DNA of 32,323 nucleotides from Campylobacterales bacterium (GTDB lineage Bacteria > Campylobacterota > Campylobacteria > Campylobacterales > QNZT01): positions 1-32,323 of the forward strand of contig JALWLB010000166.1 of assembly GCA_027081145.1 (NCBI GenBank), in the 5' to 3' direction. Position 1 is the first letter of the stretch. Every line of letters starts with the position of its first letter. Below are positions 7,695-16,237 of the stretch, in pieces. Both the position numbers and the translations under genes were made by a program. Below the pieces are notes generated by a model. The model saw only the letters and a list, made by a program, of their open reading frames with translations, ran no database searches and was not told where the DNA came from.

Positions 7695-9577
7695 TTTATA
7701 CTACACTCAACAAAAAAAGAGTTTGCAAAAAAGGGAAATTGACCATTTTCTATGATACCTTTAAATGCCAATGGTTCACTAAAAAGCTCATATCGTTCAT
7801 TATCAAAATTCGGAGCGGACATTAACATCTCTTCACTACTCGGTAAATAGTCATCACTATACATTTCAAATGGCATTTTATAATCAGGATGAGGATAATA
7901 AAACTTTAAACTCTCAAACCCCGCACTCTTAAGTAAATGTTCCAGCTCAAGCTTTCCAAATGTTCTCACTGTATCGTTTCCTACATATCCTGTGATACTA
8001 TCAAACTCTTTACCGGTATGATCCTCCTTTGCCCCTGCAAAATATTTAAGTCCAAATCTATTTTCTATCGCTAAAAGCAGTTTTCCATCTTCGTTAAGAT
8101 ATGACTTTATATTTTTTAAAAACTCTTTATATGGTTCTTTTGTTTTGGTAAAACTACCTGCATACTCCAACACACCTATCAATGTCACATAATCAAACTT
8201 ATGATCAAGTTTTATATCATTCAAATTGCCAACAATTATTTCAAGATTGTCATACTCTCTGTTTCGCTCAAAATTAATTGTTGATCTACGCTTGGAAAGT
8301 TCTACAACTTTTACGGTTTGCACTCTCTTACATAAAAGTCCTGTAATTGCACCACACCCTCCACCAATTTCCAATAAAGTAGAGTCTTTTTTAAATGGAT
8401 ACCAATTTAAAATATTTTGACGGATGGGAGATAAATTTTTCAAAATTAACCATCTATTATCATGTAATAATATTTTTTCATAATCATCTTCAGTTCTACA
8501 AACTTCCAATAAATTTTCATACATAACAAATTTATTTACAACTGACTGATTATAATAGACAGACAAATCTTTTGGTTTTACTAGCTTAAATTGATACTCA
8601 TCCATTTGATCTATTAGTAAAAGTACTGGATCATAAGATAATAAAACATCATTCACATTGATATTATTAGCTAAAACTTTTAATCTTTGTTGATAGTCTT
8701 GAGAAAAAATAGGTTTATGAACTAATGCATGATAAAGCAAACTTACAAAATATAATCTATCATTTGGTCGATAAAATCCTTTAGAGTCTAATACACGCTC
8801 TTGAAGTAACAATCTCGCAAATTTTTCATCATAGTAATCATCCCCAACATAGCGAAAATCAAATAACACCTCTTCCCCATCAATCACAATTCGATAATGC
8901 ACTCTATATGGTTCTAAAAAAACTTTTTTAGCATTTGTTAAATAAATCACTTCATCAAGATTTTCAACTAAAAGATCTATATCTCCATGTTCAGCCATTG
9001 TATATTCATCAAACAAACATTCAAAATTTCGCATCACAATATATTTTGTAAATCTATTAAGATAATCAAAAAGCTTTTCTATACTTTCCCAACCATTTGC
9101 ACCAACAATATCTTGATTAAAGTTATTGAAATTTACTGCATCACTTGTAACATTTTTAAAAAAATCATAATGTTTACCAAAAAGTAAACTTAAATCATGT
9201 TCACTCTCTAAAATATTGTTTGTAGCATGTATCTTATGACCACCTCCAGTCCAATTTCTATATTTTAATTTTAAATCAAACATATTAATATTAACAAGTT
9301 CTAATCCTCTGGAGGTTACTCTAGTTTGATATTTCGGTGCTATATCTTCAACAATAATACAAATAAATTCATCAGTACCACAATGAATCTCTTTATCCGA
9401 TCCATTAGGTAAATTTTGTCCATAAAATCTACTCAAGTTTTCAGAAAATTTTTCTTTAGACCATTGTATAGTATATATTCGCTTAATATTCATATATAAT
9501 TTTATATCATCTAATATATCATGTAGTTTATCTGTTGCATTACTCCATATTATAAATAGATGGATTTCAGCTAACAT
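7691..9577 (-). CDS. Multidomain protein: uncharacterised N-terminal domain, nucleotidyltransferase-like domain, SAM-dependent methyltransferase
   Basis: MTase motif I LLEIGGGCGAITGLLCK; nucleotidyltransferase-like AEHGDIDLLVENLDE...LFDFRYVGDDYYD; N-terminal FIIWSNA...HCGTDEFICIIVED...YRNWTGGGHKIHATNN...HDLSLLFGKHYD. 4-bp overlap with the kinase-like gene. Confidence 0.75.
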   Translation of the reverse strand: MLAEIHLFIIWSNATDKLHDILDDIKLYMNIKRIYTIQWSKEKFSENLSRFYGQNLPNGSDKEIHCGTDEFICIIVEDIAPKYQTRVTSRGLELVNINMFDLKLKYRNWTGGGHKIHATNNILESEHDLSLLFGKHYDFFKNVTSDAVNFNNFNQDIVGANGWESIEKLFDYLNRFTKYIVMRNFECLFDEYTMAEHGDIDLLVENLDEVIYLTNAKKVFLEPYRVHYRIVIDGEEVLFDFRYVGDDYYDEKFARLLLQERVLDSKGFYRPNDRLYFVSLLYHALVHKPIFSQDYQQRLKVLANNINVNDVLLSYDPVLLLIDQMDEYQFKLVKPKDLSVYYNQSVVNKFVMYENLLEVCRTEDDYEKILLHDNRWLILKNLSPIRQNILNWYPFKKDSTLLEIGGGCGAITGLLCKRVQTVKVVELSKRRSTINFERNREYDNLEIIVGNLNDIKLDHKFDYVTLIGVLEYAGSFTKTKEPYKEFLKNIKSYLNEDGKLLLAIENRFGLKYFAGAKEDHTGKEFDSITGYVGNDTVRTFGKLELEHLLKSAGFESLKFYYPHPDYKMPFEMYSDDYLPSSEEMLMSAPNFDNERYELFSEPLAFKGIIENGQFPFFANSFFVECSIK

Positions 9578-9578
9578 C

Positions 9579-10862
9579 TTAATCTACTTCCTCTTGTATT
9601 TCTATTTGGCTGTTAATATCAAAATATCCAACAATGTTTTTTACATTAATAATATCCAACACAAGAATATGATATAGTCTCTCATAGACTACAAACTTAT
9701 CATTTACAAAACCTGAACATGCAAAAGTTAATAAATATTTTCCACTAGCAATATTTAAATTTTGGGTAAATGAAACTGTTATTCGCTGATTTTTTTCAAA
9801 AACACCTGTACTAATTTTTTCTATAGCTGTATTTGTTCCTGTGATCTCTTTTCCTACTAAGTCTCTTATTGTAACTGTAAAAATAGGCTCATTAACCTGT
9901 TCTAAAAATTTAATTTTCATTTTGAAAATAGATTTTTCATTGGCAAACAGTTTTTGGGTGATTTTTCCATCTTTATTGATTACACTTATATCAACAATTT
10001 CTACTTTACCGTTTCCATAGACTTCATAAACTTTACTTAATTCCAACTCTTTACACCAATTTGCATTTGACAGCATTAATAATCTATCATCAAATTTATG
10101 ATTATAAGATTCAACTTTAATATCATCTAATAATACTTTTTTATACTGATCAATAGCAATTTTAGGATCACCTTCAAACTGTATAGAACCATTTACTATA
10201 AAAACAACTTTGGAGCTAAATTGCAAAATAGCACCAATATCATGGCTAACTAATAAAATTGTAGTCCCTGTGCCTTGTAAATCTTTAAATTTTTTCATAC
10301 ATTTTGCCTGAAAATTCATATCCCCCACACTCAAAGCCTCATCCACTATCAAAACATCAGGTTCTACATTTATTGCTACTGAAAAAGCAAGTCTTGCAAA
10401 CATTCCAGAGCTATACATCTTTACTGGTTGATGAATAAACTCTCCAATATCAGCAAATTCTAAAATAGCATCTATCTTATCATCCATCTCCTCTTTGGAA
10501 AATCCCATAATGGTACCATTTAGATAAATATTTTCAACTCCTGTCATCTCTGGATTAAAACCAGCACCAAGTTCAAGCAAAGAAGCTATCTTTCCATTTA
10601 CTTGAACCTCTCCACTTGTAGGTGTCAGCACTCCGGTTATGATCTTTAGTAGTGTAGATTTTCCTGCACCATTTTTGCCAATAATTCCTACAGTTTCACC
10701 TTTTTTGATCTCAAAACTCACATCTTTTAAAGCATAAAAATCGTGATGATACTTTTTTTTAAAAGGATTTAGTGCCTCTTTTAGTCTATCAACTGGTTTA
10801 TCATATAGATGATAGATTTTAGTGAGATTTTTGACACTTATAGCTATATTATCATCCATCAC
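9579..10862 (-). CDS. wzt: O-antigen ABC transporter ATP-binding protein with C-terminal extension (Wzt type)
   Basis: Walker A GKNGAGKSTLLK, signature YSSGMFARLAFSVA, Walker B DVLIVDEALSVGD; about 185-aa C-terminal extension consistent with a Wzt carbohydrate-binding domain. Confidence 0.9.
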   Translation of the reverse strand: MMDDNIAISVKNLTKIYHLYDKPVDRLKEALNPFKKKYHHDFYALKDVSFEIKKGETVGIIGKNGAGKSTLLKIITGVLTPTSGEVQVNGKIASLLELGAGFNPEMTGVENIYLNGTIMGFSKEEMDDKIDAILEFADIGEFIHQPVKMYSSGMFARLAFSVAINVEPDVLIVDEALSVGDMNFQAKCMKKFKDLQGTGTTILLVSHDIGAILQFSSKVVFIVNGSIQFEGDPKIAIDQYKKVLLDDIKVESYNHKFDDRLLMLSNANWCKELELSKVYEVYGNGKVEIVDISVINKDGKITQKLFANEKSIFKMKIKFLEQVNEPIFTVTIRDLVGKEITGTNTAIEKISTGVFEKNQRITVSFTQNLNIASGKYLLTFACSGFVNDKFVVYERLYHILVLDIINVKNIVGYFDINSQIEIQEEVD

Positions 10863-11650
10863 AATACATCCGCAAAGTGTGGTCTAAGTCTTTTAAATGT
10901 TACAGCACCCAAAACAAAAATTACTCCAGTAACACTCCAAAAATAAGCCATCAATGTAAAATCTTCCCAAAACCATTTTCCATATATCAAACTATTTCGA
11001 TACCCCTCTATTATATAAAATAGTGGATTTAGCTTTATTAAAAATTGATACTTTTGAGGAACCATGCTCAATGACCAAAAAATAGGAGTTAACCAAAATC
11101 CAAACTGAAGAATCATATTTACAATTTGTCCTATATCTTTAAAAAAAATTACGATAGAAGAACTTATCCAAGAAAGTCCAAGCAATAAAATAAAAATAGC
11201 ACCCAAATAGTAAAATATCTGTATCCAGTAGATATTTGGCCAATATCCATAAACCATAAACATAGTAAACATAAAAAATATAAAAAACAGATGAACAACA
11301 AGTGCAGAAAAAAGTTTAATAATTGGCAAAATACTCACACGAAAGAGCACTTTTTTAACTAAAAAGCTATTTTCAACTATACTATTTGTTGCATTAGCTA
11401 AAGCATCTGCAAAGAAAAACCAAGGTATTATTCCAGCTATTAGCCATAATATAAACGGAAAATTATCCACTGGTTGAGCTTTAAATCCAACTTGAAAAAC
11501 AAACCAAAATATTAATATAGTTATAGTTGGCTGTATAAAAGCCCAAAGGATTCCAAGATAAGAGCCAAGATATCGCTGTTTAAAATCATTTTTAGTAAGT
11601 GAATATAAAAGTGCTCTATTTTGAAAAATCGCCTTTAAAAAACCTAGCAA
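10859..11650 (-). CDS. wzm: O-antigen ABC transporter permease (Wzm type, ABC-2)
   Basis: KNDFKQRYLGSYLGILWAFIQPTITILIFWFVFQ, LNPLFYIIEGYRNSLIYG; overlaps wzt by 4 bp. Confidence 0.92.
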   Translation of the reverse strand: MLGFLKAIFQNRALLYSLTKNDFKQRYLGSYLGILWAFIQPTITILIFWFVFQVGFKAQPVDNFPFILWLIAGIIPWFFFADALANATNSIVENSFLVKKVLFRVSILPIIKLFSALVVHLFFIFFMFTMFMVYGYWPNIYWIQIFYYLGAIFILLLGLSWISSSIVIFFKDIGQIVNMILQFGFWLTPIFWSLSMVPQKYQFLIKLNPLFYIIEGYRNSLIYGKWFWEDFTLMAYFWSVTGVIFVLGAVTFKRLRPHFADVL

Positions 11651-12795
11651 CCACTTCCTTTATTATATCTATTTAGATACCACTCAATAGTCTTTAAAAT
11701 CCCACTCTCAAAGTTCTCCTCAGCCTTCCAGCCAAGTTCATTTTCTATCTTTGTTGCATCTATCGCATATCTTCTATCATGTCCTGCACGATCTTGTACA
11801 AAAGTTATTAAACTTTTATAATTTTGAATGTTTAATTTTGAATTTTGAATGACTTTATTTGATGCAATAGGATAAACCTCATCCAATATTTCACATATTT
11901 TATTTACTATATATAGATTATCCCTCTCGTTTCTTCCACCTATATTATAGGTCTCTCCAGCTACTCCTACATGATAAGCCAAATCAATCCCTCTACAGTG
12001 ATCCTTGACATATAGCCAATCACGGATATTTTTACCATCACCATAAATTGGTATCGGATTTCCTTTTAGTGCATTTCTTATGATTGTAGGGATTAGTTTT
12101 TCATCATGCTGTTTTGGTCCATAGTTATTTGAACAGTTGGTTATGACAGTATTTAATCCAAAAGTGTGATGATAACTTCTTATTATCATGTCACTACTAG
12201 CTTTGGATGCACTATATGGAGAGTTTGGAGCATATGGAGTATCTTCACGAAACAATCCACTCTCACCAAGTGTTCCATAAACCTCATCAGTACTTATATG
12301 ATGAAATCTGCACTCTTCATAACCATCTTTATACTTAAAAGGTTTTTCCATCCAATAATTCTTAGCAACATCTACTAAAGTATAAGTTCCATTTACATTT
12401 GTCTCTATAAAAACACCTGGATTTTTTATAGAGTTATCTACATGAGATTCTGCTGCAAAGTGGATAACACCTCTTATATCATACTCATCAAATATCTTTT
12501 GCACAAGCTCTCTATCTCTTATATCACCTTGTATAAATGTATAATTTTTATGATTTTCAACCTCTTTTAAATTTTCCAAATCCCCAGCATAAGTTAAAAG
12601 ATCAAGGTTTATTACATGATATCTATCATACTTATCCAAAAAGTAAGGAACAAAATTACTTCCTATAAATCCTGCACAACCGGTTAGTAAGATAGTTTTG
12701 AGTTGTGAGTTTTGTCCTCGTTCCTGCGGAGTTGTCGCTTCGCTTGGACGAGTTTTGAGTTGTGAATTTTGAGTTTTGAGTTTATTGTTTTGCAT
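11644..12795 (-). CDS. rmlB: dTDP-glucose 4,6-dehydratase with repeat-derived N-terminal extension and loop insertion
   Basis: ILLTGCAGFIGSNFVPYFL, HFAAESHVDNSI, YSASKASSDM, DRAGHDRRYAID; extra N-terminus MQNNKLKTQNSQLKTRPSEATTPQERGQNSQL. Confidence 0.93.
   Translation of the reverse strand: MQNNKLKTQNSQLKTRPSEATTPQERGQNSQLKTILLTGCAGFIGSNFVPYFLDKYDRYHVINLDLLTYAGDLENLKEVENHKNYTFIQGDIRDRELVQKIFDEYDIRGVIHFAAESHVDNSIKNPGVFIETNVNGTYTLVDVAKNYWMEKPFKYKDGYEECRFHHISTDEVYGTLGESGLFREDTPYAPNSPYSASKASSDMIIRSYHHTFGLNTVITNCSNNYGPKQHDEKLIPTIIRNALKGNPIPIYGDGKNIRDWLYVKDHCRGIDLAYHVGVAGETYNIGGRNERDNLYIVNKICEILDEVYPIASNKVIQNSKLNIQNYKSLITFVQDRAGHDRRYAIDATKIENELGWKAEENFESGILKTIEWYLNRYNKGSGC
11821..11851 (-). repeat. 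TTTTGAAT-type interspersed repeat inserted in rmlB
   Basis: attttgaatgtttaattttgaattttgaatg; encodes extra residues (..IQNSKLNIQNY..) between conserved RmlB segments. Confidence 0.65.
12694..12783. repeat. Repeat cassette: two near-identical 21-mers (AGTTTTGAGTTGTGARTTTTG) flanking a GC-rich 36-nt core
   Basis: 12694-12714 and 12751-12771 (20/21 identical); core 12714-12749 gtcctcgttcctgcggagttgtcgcttcgcttggac, starts GTCC and ends GGAC, conspicuously GC-rich. Confidence 0.85.
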
Positions 12796-13156
12796 TATTT
12801 AGCCTCTCTTGTGATGTTTTAACTATTGATGTTAATAGTTTTATAATTTCATCTATGTCACTCATTAAACTTTTTGTATGCTCTTTTGTTGCATCCAAAT
12901 ATCCTGTTGAGATCAACAATTTTATCCAATATTTAGTCTCTCTAGCCTCTTTATTTGCAATTGACATTTTAGATATAAAATCTTTTTTACTCTGTGCTGC
13001 AATAGACTCATTTATATTTGCCCCTATTGATGTTCCGCTTCTTAAAAGCTGTTTTGATAAAACATACTCTTTTTTTTCATCACGCAAATATTTATATACA
13101 TTTACAACTCTCACAGAAAAATTAAAACTCTTCTTTAATGTAATATTACTACTCAT
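12782..13156 (-). CDS. Four-helix bundle protein (23S rRNA intervening-sequence protein / S23 family)
   Basis: FNFSVRVVNVYKYLRDEKKEYVLSKQLLRSGTSIGANINESIAAQSKKDFISKMSIANKEARETKYWIKLL is the hallmark of this family. Confidence 0.9.
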   Translation of the reverse strand: MSSNITLKKSFNFSVRVVNVYKYLRDEKKEYVLSKQLLRSGTSIGANINESIAAQSKKDFISKMSIANKEARETKYWIKLLISTGYLDATKEHTKSLMSDIDEIIKLLTSIVKTSQERLNNAKQ

Positions 13157-13310
13157 AATTCAAAACTCATCACTCACAACTCATAATTCAAAACTCATCA
13201 CTCACAACTCATAATTCAAAACTCATCACTCACAACTCATAATTCAAAACTCATCACTCACAACTCATAATTCAAAATTCATCACTCACAACTCATAACC
13301 CATCACTCAT
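13151..13310. repeat. 28-bp minisatellite, 5 full copies plus partial sixth
   Basis: Unit ACTCATAATTCAAAACTCATCACTCACA at 13151, 13179, 13207, 13235, 13263 (last copy with one substitution), partial from 13291. Confidence 0.97.
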
Positions 13311-14156
13311 AATTTTATCAATGCAATCAAAAAGAGAATCTTTCCAATAAGGCACTCTTATACCAAAATCTTTTTTAATTTTTGATTTATTTAGTACACT
13401 ATAGTATGGTCTTTTAGCTGGTGTTGGATACTCATAAGTCTCAATTGGATTGATCTTACATGATAATTTAGCCAATCGCATAATCTCTTTTGCAAAATCG
13501 TACCAACTAAGTACTCCTTCATTGGAGTAGTGATAGATTTTTGGAGTTGAGTTTTTAATTTTTGGAACTATTTCTAAAATAGTTTTTGCCAAATCTTTTG
13601 CATAAGTTGGAGATCCTATTTGATCATAAATAACACCTAACTCATCTTTTTCTTGCCCAAGTTTTAGCATTGTTTTTACAAAATTAGATCCATAACTACT
13701 ATAGAGCCATGAAGTACGAATGATGATACTATTTGCTGGAGCAATTTTTAGCATTGCCCTTTCTCCATCAAGTTTTGTTTTTCCATAAACTCCTTGTGGA
13801 TTTGTAATATCATCTTCTTTATATGGCTTATAATTTGTACCTTCATATACATAATCTGTTGAGATATGAATCAGTTTTATATTTCTCTCTTTTGAGATAA
13901 CACTAAGATTTTTTACCGCTACATGATTGATCTCATTTGCCAAAGATTGTTCAACCTCAGCTTTATCAACTGCTGTATATGCTGCACAATTTACAATTAC
14001 TTCAATTTTATTATCATGTAGAAAATCTTTTAAAGCTTTTTGATTTTGTATATCAACTATTTTCCTATTTGCAAAATAGAAATTTTTACTATCAACTAAG
14101 CTTTTGATTTCACTTCCAAGCTGACCATCTGCTCCAGTAACTAATATATTAGGCAT
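13293..14156 (-). CDS. rmlD: dTDP-4-dehydrorhamnose reductase
   Basis: [46 protein letters not shown]. Track ORF extends to 14192, but the internal ATG at 14154-14156 fits the family start. Confidence 0.92.
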   Translation of the reverse strand: MPNILVTGADGQLGSEIKSLVDSKNFYFANRKIVDIQNQKALKDFLHDNKIEVIVNCAAYTAVDKAEVEQSLANEINHVAVKNLSVISKERNIKLIHISTDYVYEGTNYKPYKEDDITNPQGVYGKTKLDGERAMLKIAPANSIIIRTSWLYSSYGSNFVKTMLKLGQEKDELGVIYDQIGSPTYAKDLAKTILEIVPKIKNSTPKIYHYSNEGVLSWYDFAKEIMRLAKLSCKINPIETYEYPTPAKRPYYSVLNKSKIKKDFGIRVPYWKDSLFDCIDKIMSDGL

Positions 14157-14724
14157 ATATCTCTTCAAGTTTCTCTTTAAATATCTCTGCATCTTTTAAA
14201 AGAGGCTGTAACTTATCTTTGCTTGAGAGTTTAAGTTTATCTAATGGCAATTTCCAATCAATTGCAATAGTTGGATCATCAAATATAATTCCTCTATCAT
14301 GCTCTTTAGAGTAATAGTTATCAACCTTATAAGCCAACACCGCATACTCACTCAAAACTACAAATCCATGAGCAAACCCTTTTGGGATAAATAGTTGATA
14401 CTTATCCTCTCCAGATAACTCAACTGCAACATGTTTACCAAATGTAGGACTATCTTTTCTGATATCTACTGCCACATCTAACACTCTTCCTTTAGTAACT
14501 CTTACAAGTTTTGTTTGAGCAAATGGAGGTAGTTGATAATGAAGCCCTCTTAAAACTCCATGCAAACTTTCAGACTCATTATCTTGAACAAAGTTTATTT
14601 TAAATCCTAAAAACTCTTCAAGTTTATCTTCTCTAAATACTTCAACAAAATAGCCTCTACTATCACCATGAATTGTTGGTTTACAAATAAATACATCTGG
14701 AATTTCAGTTCTTACAAAATTCAT
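14149..14724 (-). CDS. rmlC: dTDP-4-dehydrorhamnose 3,5-epimerase
   Basis: [66 protein letters not shown]. Confidence 0.96.
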   Translation of the reverse strand: MNFVRTEIPDVFICKPTIHGDSRGYFVEVFREDKLEEFLGFKINFVQDNESESLHGVLRGLHYQLPPFAQTKLVRVTKGRVLDVAVDIRKDSPTFGKHVAVELSGEDKYQLFIPKGFAHGFVVLSEYAVLAYKVDNYYSKEHDRGIIFDDPTIAIDWKLPLDKLKLSSKDKLQPLLKDAEIFKEKLEEIYA

Positions 14725-15601
14725 CTTTCTCCTTTGCTCTTTTGATTAAATATTTTCCATATTGGCTCTTTTTAAGAGGTCTTGCCAACTCTAAAACCTC
14801 CTCTTTTGTTATATAATCCATCTCATAGGCTATCTCTTCTATACAAGCTACTTTTAAACCTTGTCTTTTTTCGATTGTTTGTATATAGTTTGATGCTTCT
14901 AATAAACTATCGTGTGTACCAGTATCTAACCATGCAAAACCTCTACCCATCAACTCTACTTTTAAACTCTCTTTTTTTAAATACTCTTCATTAACTGAAG
15001 TTATCTCTAACTCTCCTCTTTCACTTGGTTTTATACTTTTAGCTATATCAACCACATCATTTGTATAAAAGTATAATCCAGTAACTGCATAGTTACTTTT
15101 GGGCTCTTTAGGTTTTTCTTCGATGCTTACTACATTACCACTACTATCAAACTCAGCAACTCCATACCTATTTGGATCACTCACATAGTAGCCAAAAACA
15201 ACTGACTTTTTTTCATTTTCAACTATCTTTATACTCTTTCTTAAAAGTTCAACCAAACCTTCACCATAAAAGATATTATCACCCAAAATCAAACATACAT
15301 CATCATCACCTATAAACTCTTCTCCAAGAATAAAAGCTTGAGCCAATCCATCTGGAGTTGGTTGCTCTATATATGAGAGTTTTAATCCAAGTTTTTCTCC
15401 ACTACCTAATAGAGTTTGAAATTTTGGCAAATCTTTTGGAGTTGAGATGATAAGAATATCTCTTATACCAGCCAACATCAAAACGGAGAGTGGATAATAG
15501 ATCATCGGTTTATCATAAACTGGCAATAACTGTTTAACCACCTCTTTTGTTAGAGGATAGAGCCTTGTACCACTTCCCCCTGCTAAAATAATGCCTTTCA
15601 T
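14705..15601 (-). CDS. rmlA: Glucose-1-phosphate thymidylyltransferase
   Basis: [53 protein letters not shown]. Confidence 0.97.
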   Translation of the reverse strand: MKGIILAGGSGTRLYPLTKEVVKQLLPVYDKPMIYYPLSVLMLAGIRDILIISTPKDLPKFQTLLGSGEKLGLKLSYIEQPTPDGLAQAFILGEEFIGDDDVCLILGDNIFYGEGLVELLRKSIKIVENEKKSVVFGYYVSDPNRYGVAEFDSSGNVVSIEEKPKEPKSNYAVTGLYFYTNDVVDIAKSIKPSERGELEITSVNEEYLKKESLKVELMGRGFAWLDTGTHDSLLEASNYIQTIEKRQGLKVACIEEIAYEMDYITKEEVLELARPLKKSQYGKYLIKRAKEKDEFCKN

Positions 15602-15616
15602 ATTAACCTTTAATAA

Positions 15617-16237
15617 TTAATCTTTATTTTTAATAATATCATTAATTTTCTGATATAGTGATAAAATATCTTGTTTCTTCTCTATGAAGCTATTTTTATT
15701 TGCTATCAAGTGAGCTGAAGAGTGCATAATAGTCTCTGTAACTTTTAATCCATTTTGTCTCATAGTATCTCCAGTTTCAACCAGATCAACTATAGCATCA
15801 CTTAGTCCTACTAATGGAGCCAATTCGATTGAGCCATACAATTTTATGATTTTTACTGCCATCGCTTTTTGTGAAAAGTGTTTTTTTGTGATATTTACCA
15901 TTTTAGTAGCTACTGTTATTGTTGGAGAGTTTGGATCAAGACTATCTTCATTTTTCATACCAACACACACTCTACACTTTCCAATTTTAAGATCCAATAG
16001 TTTCATCAAATCAAACTCTTTTTCATACAAAACATCAAGCCCAACTACACCAAGATCGGCAGCTTGATGTAGTACATACTCAGGGACATCTTGATTTCTT
16101 ACAAGCAAAAACTTAAAATCTTTACTCTCTAGTATCAATTTTCTATCTTCAAACTCAAATTTTTGATTAAAAGTTTTTTCAAATATATCTAGCGTATCTT
16201 TAGCAATTCTACCCTTTGGTAGTGCGATAGTTAGCAT
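15617..16237 (-). CDS. hisG: ATP phosphoribosyltransferase, short form
   Basis: MLTIALPKGRIAKDTLDIFEK, AADLGVVGLDVLYE, SDAIVDLVETGDTMRQNGL; 206 aa. Confidence 0.95.
   Translation of the reverse strand: MLTIALPKGRIAKDTLDIFEKTFNQKFEFEDRKLILESKDFKFLLVRNQDVPEYVLHQAADLGVVGLDVLYEKEFDLMKLLDLKIGKCRVCVGMKNEDSLDPNSPTITVATKMVNITKKHFSQKAMAVKIIKLYGSIELAPLVGLSDAIVDLVETGDTMRQNGLKVTETIMHSSAHLIANKNSFIEKKQDILSLYQKINDIIKNKD

Noticed and set aside
12855-13214. Plus-strand 119-aa ORF from the track
   Set aside because: Antisense to the four-helix-bundle gene; its C-terminus (IQNSSLTTHNSKLITHNS) is just the translated minisatellite.
13151-13310. 28-bp tandem array as a CRISPR
   Set aside because: Units are directly contiguous with no spacers and there are no cas genes; it is a minisatellite.
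14157-14192. Extended RmlD start in the ORF track
   Set aside because: The 12 extra residues ([12 protein letters not shown]) overlap rmlC coding; the internal ATG gives [14 protein letters not shown].
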